A DNA stretch of 64,000 nt from Tillus elongatus (taxonomy: Eukaryota; Arthropoda; Insecta; Coleoptera; Cleridae), in the NCBI GenBank assembly GCA_964006375.1, contig OZ023264.1, forward strand, positions 177,292,010 through 177,356,009. Reading direction: 5' to 3'. The translations under genes were made by a program, and so were the position numbers. The notes beneath the pieces are model-generated. The model worked only from the letters and a program-made list of their open reading frames with translations, was not told the origin of the DNA and searched no databases. Positions within the stretch are counted from its first letter, which is position 1. Every line of letters starts with the position of its first letter. Of this stretch, positions 22,990-37,403 are shown one piece after another.

Positions 22990-23850
22990 TTTGGATTTTA
23001 GATATCCCATCCTTAAGAAAAAATAGCAAATTGAGCTATTCGAATTTGAAGCATTTAATGAAAATTCCCTACCATAACGCACTTGCTGCGTCCCGAATTT
23101 CTTTTCTTACAAACATGCATTATATTTCGATGGAAAATGCAAAAATGCAACAACATAAGGCGTGTTCGATTAAAAAAAAGAAAATTTGTATCACCAACGA
23201 CTTATGGGCCAGCCTGTGATTGTTGAAATAATTTTTAAAATGTAGCTCAAGACAGCCTATAATTAATATATACATTTTTTTCGTATCTTGTATAATAACG
23301 GATATGTTGAGCTTTATTGATTTTTTACGAAAATTCGACAAAAATTATATACCATTACACGATAAACTCTCTAGCTAAGACTACTGCCAAAGCATCAGAG
23401 AAAGGGTCTAGTTGAAATGAATCTTCTGGAAATATTTTAGTAAAATGAAGGACAATGACGGTTGATGCTAAGACTTCAGGGTTTGTAAAACATTCTTCTT
23501 GAGACATTTTCTTTCCATAGCCCGTATTAGTTGCAAGTTCTTTGCCGAAATGTTGCCAATTTTGACATTTTAAAACGCAACTTTGACGTTTTGAGGAAAA
23601 CCCCAATTTATGTTTTTTTAAATGCCTCTAACTTTTTTGTCTTTTAACTTACAGAGCTAAATTTTGGTAGGTAATTTACCTATAATGAATCGTACCAAAT
23701 TTGTTGCCCTTACTAACATATAAAAATTGAAACGGACCCCGGGTATGTGTTCTAGGTGGCCTAATTAGCGCTCTTTAAAGAATTTTTTTTCAAAATTCAA
23801 AAGTTGGGACCTCCTCATTAGTGATTTTTTTTAAAGAAAAATTCACCAAA
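22990..23850 (-). mobile_element. Hairpin family copy, CGTCAAA subtype, reverse orientation, no (TA)n
   Basis: Plus-strand text CGCACTTGCTGCGTCCCGAA at 23077 continues with the reverse complement of the subtype body (GCCATAAGTC-type block at 23200, AAAACGCAACTTTGACGTTT at 23570) to a CCTCCTCATTAGTG hairpin block at 23812-23850. The central microsatellite is absent here. Confidence 0.6.
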
Positions 23851-23884
23851 AGAAGTTCAAATGGTGAAAACAGACTTAATAGGT

Positions 23885-24724
23885 CAATTTAAATTTTAGA
23901 AAAAACAGAAAACGATCCTACGTTATCAACAAGAAAAATTTCATCTGCAATAGGTATTCCAAAAACTACTGTTCATACTGTTATGAAAAAAGTACTAAAC
24001 TTGAATGCTTATAAAATTCAGACCCATTAATGATTAAAGGAAACTTATTATTTCCTAAATGATTACAGTTTTGTGTAATCATTCGTAATTTAATTAGAAG
24101 AGAAATGCATTTTCTCGATAATCTAATTATGTGTGACGAAGCATCATTTCACTTAAATGGTAAGGTAAATAAGCATAAGAGTATAATTTTGGCATCCGAA
24201 AATCCCAGAATTTTTTTTCAGTGCGTCAGATGCTCTCCGAAAGTTACAGTTTGGTGTGCGGTATCAAAGCAAAAATTATACGCTCCCTTTTTTTTCAACC
24301 ATCCTATTGTAAATGCTTCCTCATATCTAGACATGTTAGAAAATTTCTTTTACCCTCAACTTCAACAGGATAATTTATTGGGGACAGTCTATTTTCAACA
24401 GGATGGTGCTACACCTCATTATGCTGAAGTAACCAGAGACTCACTGAATGCCACCTTTAGAAATCGTTGGATAGGGAGAGGAGGTCTGATAGCTTGGCCA
24501 CCTCGATCTCCTGAACTCACAGTTCCAGACTTTTTATATGGACTTGTGTGAAAGACAGGTGTTACAGTCCGATCCCCCAAAACTTATAGCAACTTAAAGA
24601 AAATATTAGAAATGTCTTTAACGACATCACCCCCGAACAATTAAGTTCAAGCTATGACAACTTTGTAAAACGTATAGATAAATGTATTCAAGTTGATGGA
24701 CATCACTTTGAACATCGTTTATGA
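23885..24724 (+). pseudogene. Mariner-type transposase remnant (HTH end + DDE domain)
   Basis: It begins with an HTH stretch (TLSTRKISSAIGIPKTTVHT), breaks frame near 24025, then the catalytic domain: MCDEASFHLNG, SPKVTVWCAVSKQKLYAPFF, YFQQDGATPHYAEVTRDSLN and WPPRSPELTVPDF. Three Asp/Asp/Asp-type positions are visible. The C-terminal text continues in another frame to GHHFEHRL at 24724. Terminal repeats were not found. It lies in the torso intron in antisense orientation. Confidence 0.85.
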
Positions 24725-25806
24725 GTAATGTTTATGCTTTTGTTTAGTTCTCAATAAGTATTCTGCCACAATTTGTTTCATTGAGTTTGACATGTATATT
24801 ATCGTAAGTAGCAATTCAGGTAAAATGTTATTGTTTGTCATTAAACTAATTTGACGTTTGTAAGTGTTGCTGTCTTTAATTTCTATAATCGACTTTGCGA
24901 AACATTCCTTTTTCGTAGATTTCAGAAAAAACGCAATATTTATTTTTAAGGCTTGTAAAACCATCACTCTGTATATTAACTGTAACAAGTATGGCATTTT
25001 TGGAAGGGGAGGATTGCGGTTTTAAACTGTGAATAAATATACAGGCTGTACCATTTAAGATTACAAAGTTGCCCTATCCTTGAAAATACGTTTTGTCATT
25101 TCCGGTTAAAGCGGAAGTGAATATAAAAAGAGAGATACCCAGAAACAAACTTATAAAAATAAGAAGACTGGCGAAAACCGCATTTCTTTAGATCATTTAT
25201 TTCAAAAGTTATATAAATTTATAAAGGATCAAAATATAATGGACCATCGGGTAGAATAATCTGAAAATGTGTAGAATTTGTAGTATATAAGTTTTTGAAG
25301 CAATTCCTTTGCTTTTTCCACATTAGATATTTCTTTTTTGTTACACCAGAGCCTGAATTCTTGAGTCAACTATCGTAAACAACATTATAATTTGATCGAT
25401 ATTCCTGGATTACATATTCTCTGATTCAAATTTGGTTTTGGATATTCCTCTACAGCACGCTTTCATCTTATTCAATCTCAGTGACCTTCTGTAGGAAATT
25501 GAATTGTAAATTTTACATAACAGCCACCAAATAGACAACTCTGTGGTATAAATCGCAGTTCTCAATTACAGAATATATGACTTTGGTAATATACAAAGCT
25601 ATACATAAATAAATTATCATTCATTTCCAGCACATTATGCATCGATGAGGATATGAATCGAGTTTGTCTTGCCTTTTTATATTTGCTTACAAATACCAAT
25701 AAGAGTTAAATATTTAAAAGATAACTTTATAAAAAACTGCCACATTTTCCTTGGTCGTTTTCGATTTTGGTGTCTTCGTGTTCTTTGTAGGCCAGCTTTG
25801 CTTTTT
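24725..25806. other. Torso intron, nothing recognised
   Basis: AT-rich single-copy-looking DNA. ACAGGCTGTACCATTTAAG at about 25041 is a mariner-type motif. No exon fits the receptor phases. Confidence 0.5.
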
Positions 25807-26503
<697 letters not shown>

Positions 26504-26603
26504 GTTTTTCCCTTGAGAGGGCTACGTCAGTTTCGCCGCTACAAAAGAGGGTTTCTTTCTAGCACCGGCCGGCTTCGTTCGACTTGGAGCTTAAAAAAAA
26601 TTA

Positions 26604-27297
26604 ACTAATGAGGAGATCTGTGGAAATTTTGGGTTTCCTTTCGGAAAATTTGTGTATCTACGAGAATAAGAAAGCTGTGGCAACCAAATTTGGTAGGTAC
26701 TTAGGTTTGCAGTATTAAATTTACCCTACACGTAAAAATTCAGATCTCTAAGTTGAAAGAAAAAAAAAGTATCGACATTTAAAAAAAATGGGCGCCACTG
26801 ATGACCAGAAAATGCACAAAACTAAAATATTTTGTGTGGATAACAAGATCTATTGTATATTACAGACAAAGATTAGGTTTTCTTGACGCAAAAAGGTCAA
26901 GAAACAACAGAAAAATTACTTTGAAAATTTTATAGTTTTCTTCTTAAAATGTTAAAGTCGCGTTTTGAAACGTCAAAATTTGCAATTTTTGGACGGAGAA
27001 CCTGAAACAAATAGGGGTTATGTAAAGCAAATATCATAATAAATATGTTTTACAAAGCCTTAAGTTACAGCTTCAACCATCACTGTCCTTCATTCTACTA
27101 AAATATTTGCAGAAATTTCATTTCAAATAGACCCCTTCTCTGATCATTTGGCAGTAGTTTCAGTTATAGAGTTTGTGGTTTAATAGTATATACTTTGTCG
27201 CGAATTTTGGTAGAAAGAAATCGTTATTGAGAAGACCGCCTTTAAAATTTCTATAATATTTCTTCAACCCTTCCGGGGTCAATTTCAGTTTTTACAT

Positions 27298-27375
<78 letters not shown>

Positions 27376-27560
27376 GGTGGTGCATTTTTACTGTAAAGAT
27401 CAATATATTGGTTATTATACAAGATACAGGGAAATATTATAAGTTATTTATAGGGTGTTTTGAGCTGAATCTTGTAAAATTATGTTGACAATCACAGGCT
27501 GGTCCATAAGTCGTTGGTAATACAAGCTTTTTTTTAATGAAACAGCATTTCTTGTAGCAT
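26604..27560 (+). mobile_element. Hairpin/(TA)n family fragment
   Basis: ATTAACTAATGAGGAGATCT, the CGTCAAA body, a (TA)n tract at 27301-27371 and ACAGGGTGGTGCATTTTTAC followed by GGTCCATAAGTCGTTGGTAA. The order of blocks is rearranged compared with the reference. Confidence 0.5.
27301..27371. repeat. (TA)n microsatellite
   Basis: Followed by ACAGGGTGGTGC, a mariner-type end. Confidence 0.95.
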
Positions 27561-27904
27561 TATTTTCATCCAATTTTAATGCATGCTTCTAAGAAGAAAA
27601 CATTTATATCGCCAATCGTTTTCGAGTTATTTTAATTGTTTTTCAAGTTTTTATATTTTGGGACATATCAAAAATTGTGATACGACGCTTTTACCAATGG
27701 AAATTGGAGTCCCATGAAAATACGCATTTAAGGAGGTTTTCAACTATATTTACCAACAGATTCAATATAAGTCTCAGGAAAGTGACGCATTCAGAGAGGT
27801 TTTCGTTTAATTTTATTTGTCGATAAAATCGAGACGCTGTATATAGAGCGCTTTCAAATAGTGACTGAATTTGGAAACATTCGAACTGTCGTAACTCAAT
27901 TTTT

Positions 27905-28024
27905 AGTGAATTATTATTTAAAAAAATTCACTAATAGAGAGGTATCGATGGTGAGACTTTGCAAAAATGTTTTCAAATGAGCGCGAACTAGGACCCCTAG
28001 AACCCATATCCGGGGTCAGTTTCG

Positions 28025-28109
<85 letters not shown>

Positions 28110-28790
28110 GATTTATTTTTTATTTATTTACTTTTTATCATAAATCGTACAACATGTCTACACAATAAGTCTGAGGCTTGTGCTGTATATTAACATAATT
28201 TAAGAAAATTCAACCAAAAACTGCTTGAAAACTCCATCCAAATGTAGCATACTTCTAATTTTGACATACCAAATTTGTTTGGCTTCTACTTATTCCATCT
28301 AATGAACCAGTCTTTGCCTTCACTCTTCATTGATAACTCAAAAAATAATTAACCGATTTTAATGAAACTCGGCAAGTGCCTTTCATTTATTAATGGCTTG
28401 GATGAGTTAGTTAGCCAGGAAAATCGGACGGGGTTTTCCGGAACATTTTTGAGTTCTATTTCGAAAAAAAAAAATTTCTCTGAAAATTACAAAGCTGTTT
28501 AATGAAACTTAACGTGTATATTGCCTTAGGAGAGACCTACTACGTACCAAAATTTAACTTTCTAAGTTTATAGAAAATTGAGTCATTCAAATTTTAAATT
28601 TTCCCCCGAAAAATTTTTTTTTCTCCGAAAATTACAAAGATATTTTAATGAAATTTGGTAAATATCTTTCCTTACGAATGACCTTACTACATACCAAAAT
28701 TAAACGTTCTAAGTTTATAGAAGATTGATTTATTTAAATTTGAAGCATTTAATAAAAAATTACTACCATAACGCACTTGCTGCGTCCCGA
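27905..28790 (+). mobile_element. Hairpin/(TA)n family copy with a ~220-bp insert
   Basis: It has the same order as the copy at 25807. Between the (TA)n tract and GATAACTCAAAAAATAATTA there is an insert (28108-28328) starting with a TTTATTTATTTA tail, probably a LINE 3' end in minus orientation that entered the microsatellite. Confidence 0.7.
28027..28107. repeat. (TA)n microsatellite
   Basis: Centre of the hairpin-family copy at 27905; interrupted once by CATA. Confidence 0.95.
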
Positions 28791-29374
28791 TTTTTCAAAT
28801 TGAACAACTCCCTATACCTACAGACCCTAGTTTTAAAAATATTGTTTGCATTTTCCTATTTTTTAAACTTAGTTACAGATTATTTATATAATTGGAATTT
28901 TATGTATTCTTTAGGAAATTTTTTTGTAAAAAAAAGTTAGTCAATTTGCGCAGAAAATGTTTCGTGTTTCCGTAGGAACCATCGTTTGTAAGATTTTTGT
29001 TAGATTTTGGTAATAAATGTTTAATAAGTTAATGTAAAAAAATTATTTACGGATTTTCGTGAAAAATTTGTTTGCAAATTTTCATGTAAACTTTTTTTGG
29101 GTGTTTCGTCGAAAGTTTTTTGTGAATAATTATATCTGCTAGGGGGGTAAATAGCTTGAACAGGTTCTTTGGCCAGAAAAATCGGACCAGTTTTTTGGGG
29201 AACATCCTAAGTTTATTTTCAAAACATTTTAGTACTTTTTCAAACAATACAGTTATTTTGCTGAAGTATGGTACATTGTTTTTACTATATAGGTTATATC
29301 GGCAACCAAATTTGATGCCTGCCTTCATTAAAAAAATACATATTATTGCTATTAAAAATATTTTAATATAAATT
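28791..29374. other. MITE-family flank and AT-rich DNA
   Basis: 29130-29400 is the right part of a MITE copy (TTTGGCCAGAAAAATCGGAC, AGTATGGTACATTGTTT) with a changed terminus CGCACTTTGTGCATCC. The rest is AT-rich with no feature. Confidence 0.5.
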
Positions 29375-29401
29375 CACTACTGTATCGCACTTTGTGCATC
29401 C

Positions 29402-29753
29402 AGGCATTTTTAGTTTCGTTACAGTTTTCCTGGCTACCATCCAGGACGATTTTCTTAACCGTTTTGTTGCCCCGGACCGAGACCCCAATGCCAACCTGAA
29501 AAAACAGGAAGCTCCCCTGGCTTTGGTCTGTACCGGAGTGCCGGATGCGATGGCCAATTTCAAGTATTTCTTGATGAACGACGCCAGCTTATCGGCGTCC
29601 ACCTTGTAAGTTACGGCGATATACTTCTTGATGGTTTGCAAAGACATACCTCCGCGTTTTTTCAGATCCTTGATCGCTTCGTCTGCCATCTCGGATGTCG
29701 GTAGATGCTAAGGTTTGGATTTCGGGTTTTTCACCACTTTCTTTTCCTTTCAG
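29402..29753 (-). pseudogene. Histone H1 fragment (captured, with a stop)
   Basis: The minus-strand frame gives KKVVKNPKSKP, a TAG stop, then PTSEMADEAIKDLKKRGG, SLQTIKKYIAVTYKVDADKL and FIKKYLKLAIASGTPVQTK: the H15 globular domain of linker histone H1. There is no start codon context, the frame has a stop, and the fragment ends abruptly at both sides against termini of the hairpin/(TA)n family (29401 and 29757). It is a captured or inserted gene fragment, not a working histone gene. Confidence 0.85.
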
Positions 29754-29853
29754 TGAATTTTCTTTAAAAAATTCACTAATGAGGAGATCGCGAGTTTTGA
29801 ATTTTGAAAACATGTTTTCAGTGAGCGCGAACTAAGCCCCCTAGAACCCATAT

Positions 29854-29855
<2 letters not shown>

Positions 29856-29948
<93 letters not shown>
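29856..29948. repeat. (TA)n microsatellite
   Basis: Centre of the composite element at 29757. Confidence 0.95.
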
Positions 29949-29951
<3 letters not shown>

Positions 29952-30867
29952 ACACACCGATAACTCAAAAAATAATGGCGAATTTTGATCAAATTTGGTG
30001 AGTACCCTCCTTTTGCAAGTGGCTTGGATAGGTTTCTTAGCCAGGATAATCGGCCAAGATTTTCTCGGAAAATTTTCATATCTCCGGAAATAACAACGTA
30101 AGTGCAACCAAATTTGGTACGCATGTTTGTATGATAAAAAGTGACCCATGTACCAAAACTTCGGTCTGTAAGTTAGAAGAGTTAGAAGACAAAAAAGTTA
30201 GAGGCCTTTAAAAAAAAGTGGTTTTCCTCAAAACGTCAAAGTTGCGATTTGAAACGTCAAAATTGGAAACATGTAGGCAAAGAACCTGAAACGAATACGG
30301 TTTATGCAAAGAAAATGTCGCAAAAAGAGTGTTCTACAAATTCTTAAGTTCCAGCTTCAACCGTCATTGTCTTTCATTTTACTAAAATGTTTCCAGAAAA
30401 TTCATTTTAAATAGACCCCCTCTCTGATGCTTTGGCAGTAGTTTTAGATAAGTTTATGGTTTAAATAATGTTTGGATAATTTTCGTACAAAAAATTCGTT
30501 AATGAGGAGACCGCGATGAGGAGATCGCGACTTTTGAATTTTAAAAAGACTTTTTCAAATGAGCGCAAACTAGCCCCCTAGAATCCATATCCGGGTTTAC
30601 TCCCAGATTTTATCTGTTTGCATATATACAAAGTGACGCATTTCTACTGCAAAGCTCAATATAATGGTTATTATAAAAGATACGAAAAAAATTGTATACG
30701 TTAATTATAGGGTGTCTTAAGCTGGATCTTATAAAAATATTTTGACAACCACATGGTGGTCTATAAGTCGTTGGTGATCCCTACAATTGTTTCTTTTCAA
30801 GCACCCTTATATTATTGCATTTTTGCATTTTTTTTAGCGAATTATGATGCATGTTTGTAAGAGAAAA

Positions 30868-31184
30868 AAATCGAGACGCAGTAAGTGCATTTTGGTAGCG
30901 AATTTTCATCAAATCCTTCAAATTTCAATAACACCATTTGCTATTAACCTAAGGTTCGTTGGCTAGGAAACCAGTTTTCTCGGAAACATTTTAAGCTTAT
31001 TTTCATCAATTTTTTGTACATTTTCAAACAATAAAGTTATTTTGATAAAATCTGTTACATTGTTTCTACTATATAGGTTATACGGGTAACCAGATTAATG
31101 CCTGATTGCATTAGAGTGACATATTTGCTATTAAAAACATTTTATGAAAATTCACTTCCATACCACACTTGCTGCGTCCAGACT
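30868..31184. mobile_element. ~315-bp MITE with inverted ends
   Basis: Left GAGACGCAGTAAGTGCATTT, right ACCACACTTGCTGCGTCCAG. It is of the same family as 341-654. Confidence 0.7.
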
Positions 31185-31620
31185 TTTTAAAAATTTTAAT
31201 CATCCTTGACTCCAGCTAAAAATTGAGTCTGATCGTTAGTTCTATAAACACTATCATTCTTACTTAATCAAACAGTAATGTAGCTTTTTTGTAAATTAGT
31301 TTTCAAAAATGTAAAATAATTTTTTATCGGGAATTGAATTTATTCTTCTTAAACGATACTTAGATTTTCGAATACTTATATTCACGTAACTTTTGCTTCT
31401 TAATTATTTACACATAAATCATCCGTACACAATCTTCAACAAAAACTATTCTTGTAGTAGCAAATACATTCCATTTCTAATGTGACAATAATGACACTGT
31501 GCTAATGATTATGATTATTATATACCATTCTTTCGTCAGTGTCCGATTAGAATTAATTACTCTTTTATATGATAACAGAGTAAATTTGACCAAATAAAAA
31601 TTATAAGCTTTACTACTTAC

Positions 31621-31749
31621 TGTATAGAAACATCTGATATCGCAAAACTCATTCTCGCCGTATATCTTCGAAATTTCTTCGTTTCCAAAAACCCAATTTA
31701 CAGAAACACTTTGGAGGACTATCACCGCGATAAAATATTTTAGTGTCAT
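31621..31749 (-). CDS. torso: torso-like exon 1: start codon and signal peptide
   Basis: This exon has 43 codons from ATG at 31749, opening MTLKYFIAVIVLQSV, a typical basic-plus-hydrophobic signal peptide, then a Cys-containing stretch with CDIRC. The exon ends at ACA before GTAAGT (phase 0). The reading frame is open upstream to another ATG at 31794, but the downstream ATG gives a standard signal peptide and was preferred. The exon sits just right of a MITE ending at 31184. Confidence 0.6.
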
Positions 31750-32244
31750 TTTAGAAATATTCGAAAACACCACATTGATAAACACTGTCGGCACTTTGTC
31801 TCTTACTGAACTAAATAAACAGTTAATTTAAAAATATGATCACCACAAGTTTATGTTTTTATTTTGTTTTAAGTTTGATAGTGTTGTAAAAAAAGCGTAG
31901 AGAAATTATATAGAGGTGTCTCTTTAGTCGGTGTTGGCCAAGGACGGCAGAGTAACATTCCTTATTCTAAACATGAAGTTATGCGACTGATAAGAGCAAG
32001 AGACTATTAGTAGAAATTACTGACGCCTCAGGACAGGTACAAAAGAAAGGGTGGGGTTAATATAGTAGATACCACACTACTGTAATATGAGCCTTAAATG
32101 TAGTATTTTTGATGAATTATAGAAGAAATTCACTAATGAGGAGATCGCGACTTTTAAATTTTGCAAAATTTCTTTAAATGAGCGCGAACTAAGCCCCATA
32201 CAACACATGTCCGAGGTCTGTTTAAATTTTGAGTAAATTTTCTT
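31750..32244. promoter_or_regulatory. Upstream region of the torso-like gene
   Basis: The bases right of the start codon at 31749 should contain the 5' leader and promoter if exon 1 is the first exon. No TATA or initiator can be assigned with confidence. A hairpin-family fragment begins near 32120. Confidence 0.35.
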
Positions 32245-32360
32245 TAAAAAAAATTCACCAATGAGGAGATCCCGACTTTTGAATTTTGAAAAAAATTATT
32301 CAAATGAGCGCTAATTAGGCCCCTAGAACACATATCCGGGTTCAGTTTCAATTTTTATAT

Positions 32361-34717
<2,357 letters not shown>

Positions 34718-35527
34718 ACCGATAACTCAAAAAATAATGGGCAGATTTTGATCAAATTTGGTTAGTACCTTCCTTTTGCAAGTGGCTTGGATAAGTTCAT
34801 TAGCCAGAAAAATCTGATCAGTTCAAATGATTAAATAATGCTTAGTTTTAATTAGTCAGTCGGATTCCTCCAGTCCGTGCCAGTTCTGAGCCGAGCTTTA
34901 ATATATCGAATTTCAACCACCACACAAGTCCACTAGTTTATGCGTGGTATGCGTGTTTGTACTATAAATAGTGACCCAGGTACCAAAATTTATGCCTGTT
35001 ACTTAAAAGACAAAAAAGTTATAGGCATTTAAAAAAAGGGGTTTTCCTCAAAACGTCAAAGTCGTGATTTAAAACGTCAAAGTTGGCAACATTTAGGCAA
35101 AGAACCTGAAACTAATACGGGCTATGGAAAGAAAATGTCTTAGGAAGAATGTTTTGCAAACCCTGAAGTCTTAGCTTCAATCGTCATTGTCCTTCATTTT
35201 ACTAAAATATTTCCAGAAAATTTATTTCAAATGGACCCTTTCTCTGATGCTTTGGCAATAGTCGTAGCTATAGAGTTTATCGTTTAATGGTATATAATTT
35301 TTGTCGAATTTTCGTTAAAAATCAATAAAGTTCAATATATCCGTTATTATACAAGATACGAAAAAAAATTGTATGAGATACATCTAAAAAATTATTTCTA
35401 CAATCACAGGGTGGCCCATAAGTCGTTGGTGATACAAATTTACTTTTTTTTTAATCGAACACGCCTTATGTTATTGCATTTTTGCATTTTACCATCGAAA
35501 TATAATGCATGTTTGTAATACAAGAAA

Positions 35528-35842
35528 TTCGGGACGCAGAAAGTGCGTTATAGAAGCGAATTTTCATTAAATGCGTCAAATTTGAATAGCTTAATTTGCT
35601 ATTAACGTATAAAGTTTACCAAGAAACCAGTTTTTTCGGGAACACCTGAAATTTACTTTCGGAAATTTTTGTACATTTTTAAACAATAAAGTTATTTTGA
35701 TGAAACATCGCACATTGTTTCTACTATATAGGTTATACTGGTAACCAAATTTAATGCCTGCTTTCTTTAAAAAAACACATATTTGCTATTAAAAACATTT
35801 AAATGAAAATTCACTACCATAACGCACTTGCTGCGTCTAGAT
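35528..35842. mobile_element. ~315-bp MITE with inverted ends
   Basis: Left CGGGACGCAGAAAGTGCGTT, right AACGCACTTGCTGCGTCTAG. It forms the right end of the composite element that hosts Tigger. Confidence 0.7.
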
Positions 35843-36160
35843 CCGAAAGTTACAAATATATTTCTAATAAATTTTGTGGATATATTTCGTTGGATAAGGC
35901 CTTACTACATACCAAAACTCAACATTATAAGTTCATAGAAAATTGAGTTATTCAATTTTTTAGTTTTCTTTGTAAAAAATGTTTTTATCCGAAAATTACA
36001 AAGCTATTTTAATGAAATTTGATGAATATATTTATTTGGGAAAGGGCTTACTATGAACCACAACTCAACTTTTCAAGTTTATAGAAAATTGAGTTATTCA
36101 AATTTGAAGTATTTATTAAAAATTCACTACCTTAACGCACTTGCTGCGTCCCGAACTTTT
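35843..36160 (+). repeat. Hairpin-family right-end fragment
   Basis: Body segment with TTACAAATATATTTCTAATA, TTACTACATACCAAAACTCA and the terminus CGCACTTGCTGCGTCCCGAA (36137-36156). The hairpin and (TA)n half is absent. It abuts the MITE ending at 35842. Confidence 0.6.
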
Positions 36161-36639
36161 TTTAAAAAGAACATGTTATTGCAATTTTATGTTTTCCATG
36201 AAATTATAATGCATATTTGTAAGGAAAAAATTGATATCGTTCATCGTTTTTGAGTTATTTCAATTGTTTTGCAAGTTTTGACGTTTTTGGCACATATTAC
36301 AAACACATATCACAAATTGTGATATATGGCGTTTTTATCAATACATAGCGGATCCCCATGGAAATGATGCATTCAGAGAGTTTTTCTTTGTATTACTCGT
36401 CGAAAAAATCGAGCTGTCGTATACGGGCACTCTCAACTAGTGACTGAATTTGAGATGTTTTCGTAGAAATGTTTTTAGTGTTTCCGTAGAAATCATTTTT
36501 TGTAAGATTTTTGTGATATGTTGGTAATGAATAATAAATGTTTAGTAAGTTATTGTAAAAAAAAGTTGTGGAATTTTTGTGAAAAATATAATTTAGTGTA
36601 ACATTACTGAGGGCAATTTATGTAAAAGAAAATATATAT

Positions 36640-36945
36640 ATTTTTTCAATTTTGGTCCTAAAGCTGTTTGTGAATAATTATATCTTGTCAGGTGTGTAAA
36701 TATATTTAAAAGGTTCGTTGGCCAGGAAAATCGGACCAGTTTTTCTGGAACTTTTAAAGTTTATTTTCGGAAAATGTGTGTACTTTTTGAAACAACAAAG
36801 CTATTTTAATGAAATATGGTACACTATTTGTGCTATATAGGTTATGCTGTCAACCAAATGTCCTTGTAAAAACAAGACATATTTGCCATTAAAAACATTT
36901 CACCAAAATTCGCTACCATAACGCATTTGCTGCGTCCAGACATTT
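36640..36945 (+). repeat. Hairpin/MITE-family right-end fragment
   Basis: GTTGGCCAGGAAAATCGGAC, a TTATTTTCGGAAAATGTGTG block and the terminus CATAACGCATTTGCTGCGTC (36918-36937). It resembles the right two-thirds of the MITE. The similar text at 12250-12525 and 29100-29400 is of the same type. Confidence 0.55.
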
Positions 36946-37334
36946 TTATTAATCAAATTCACGAATTCTGTGAATTGTCTGGCACCAGGAAAACACAATA
37001 AAGATATTTTTTGAATAACGATTAAACTGTTATCAGTTCATATATTGAGCGTCGGAAGTTGACCCGCGACTTAGACATCGCACTTTTACTTAGGTACCAT
37101 TATAGAGATAAGGCATTTTACGCGTAAATCATTTAAAACATATGTGTAGAGGGTTGGACCACATTATATAATTGTGCATTGTGAGGCCAAGAAATTCTTG
37201 GTGATACAAAGTAGGCTATAACAAGACTGGCCACCGTTACCGTAACATTGGACATAGAATAAATGTTATGTGGGCAGCGCACGTAACATTAGATATCAAA
37301 TATATCTTACGTGCCCATAGCATCAGCTTAAAAA
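36946..37334. other. Unique-looking intergenic DNA
   Basis: No coding text or recognised repeat, between the MITE-family end and LINE family B copy 2. GTAACATTGGACATAGAATA and GTAACATTAGATATCAAATA (37240-37310) are a local imperfect duplication. Confidence 0.5.
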
Positions 37335-37371
37335 AAGTTCCGTGCAGTACCCGTGCAGATATCTATATAAA

Positions 37372-37403
<32 letters not shown>

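Larger units (their letters stand above)
29757..31184 (+). mobile_element. Composite hairpin/(TA)n element (CGTCAAA subtype) ending in a MITE
   Basis: Hairpin at 29754-29780, (TA)n 29856-29948, ACACCGATAACTC, then a subtype body with AAAACGTCAAAGTTGCGATT and GTCATTGTCTTTCATTTTAC. A second, partial hairpin block follows (30500-30600), then GGGTGTCTTAAGCTGGATCT, and the inverted-end MITE at 30868-31184. Several pieces have nested or recombined. Confidence 0.6.

Noticed and set aside
29363..29689. Working histone H1 gene
   Set aside because: No proper start context, an in-frame stop upstream, truncated globular-domain fragment wedged between repeat termini.
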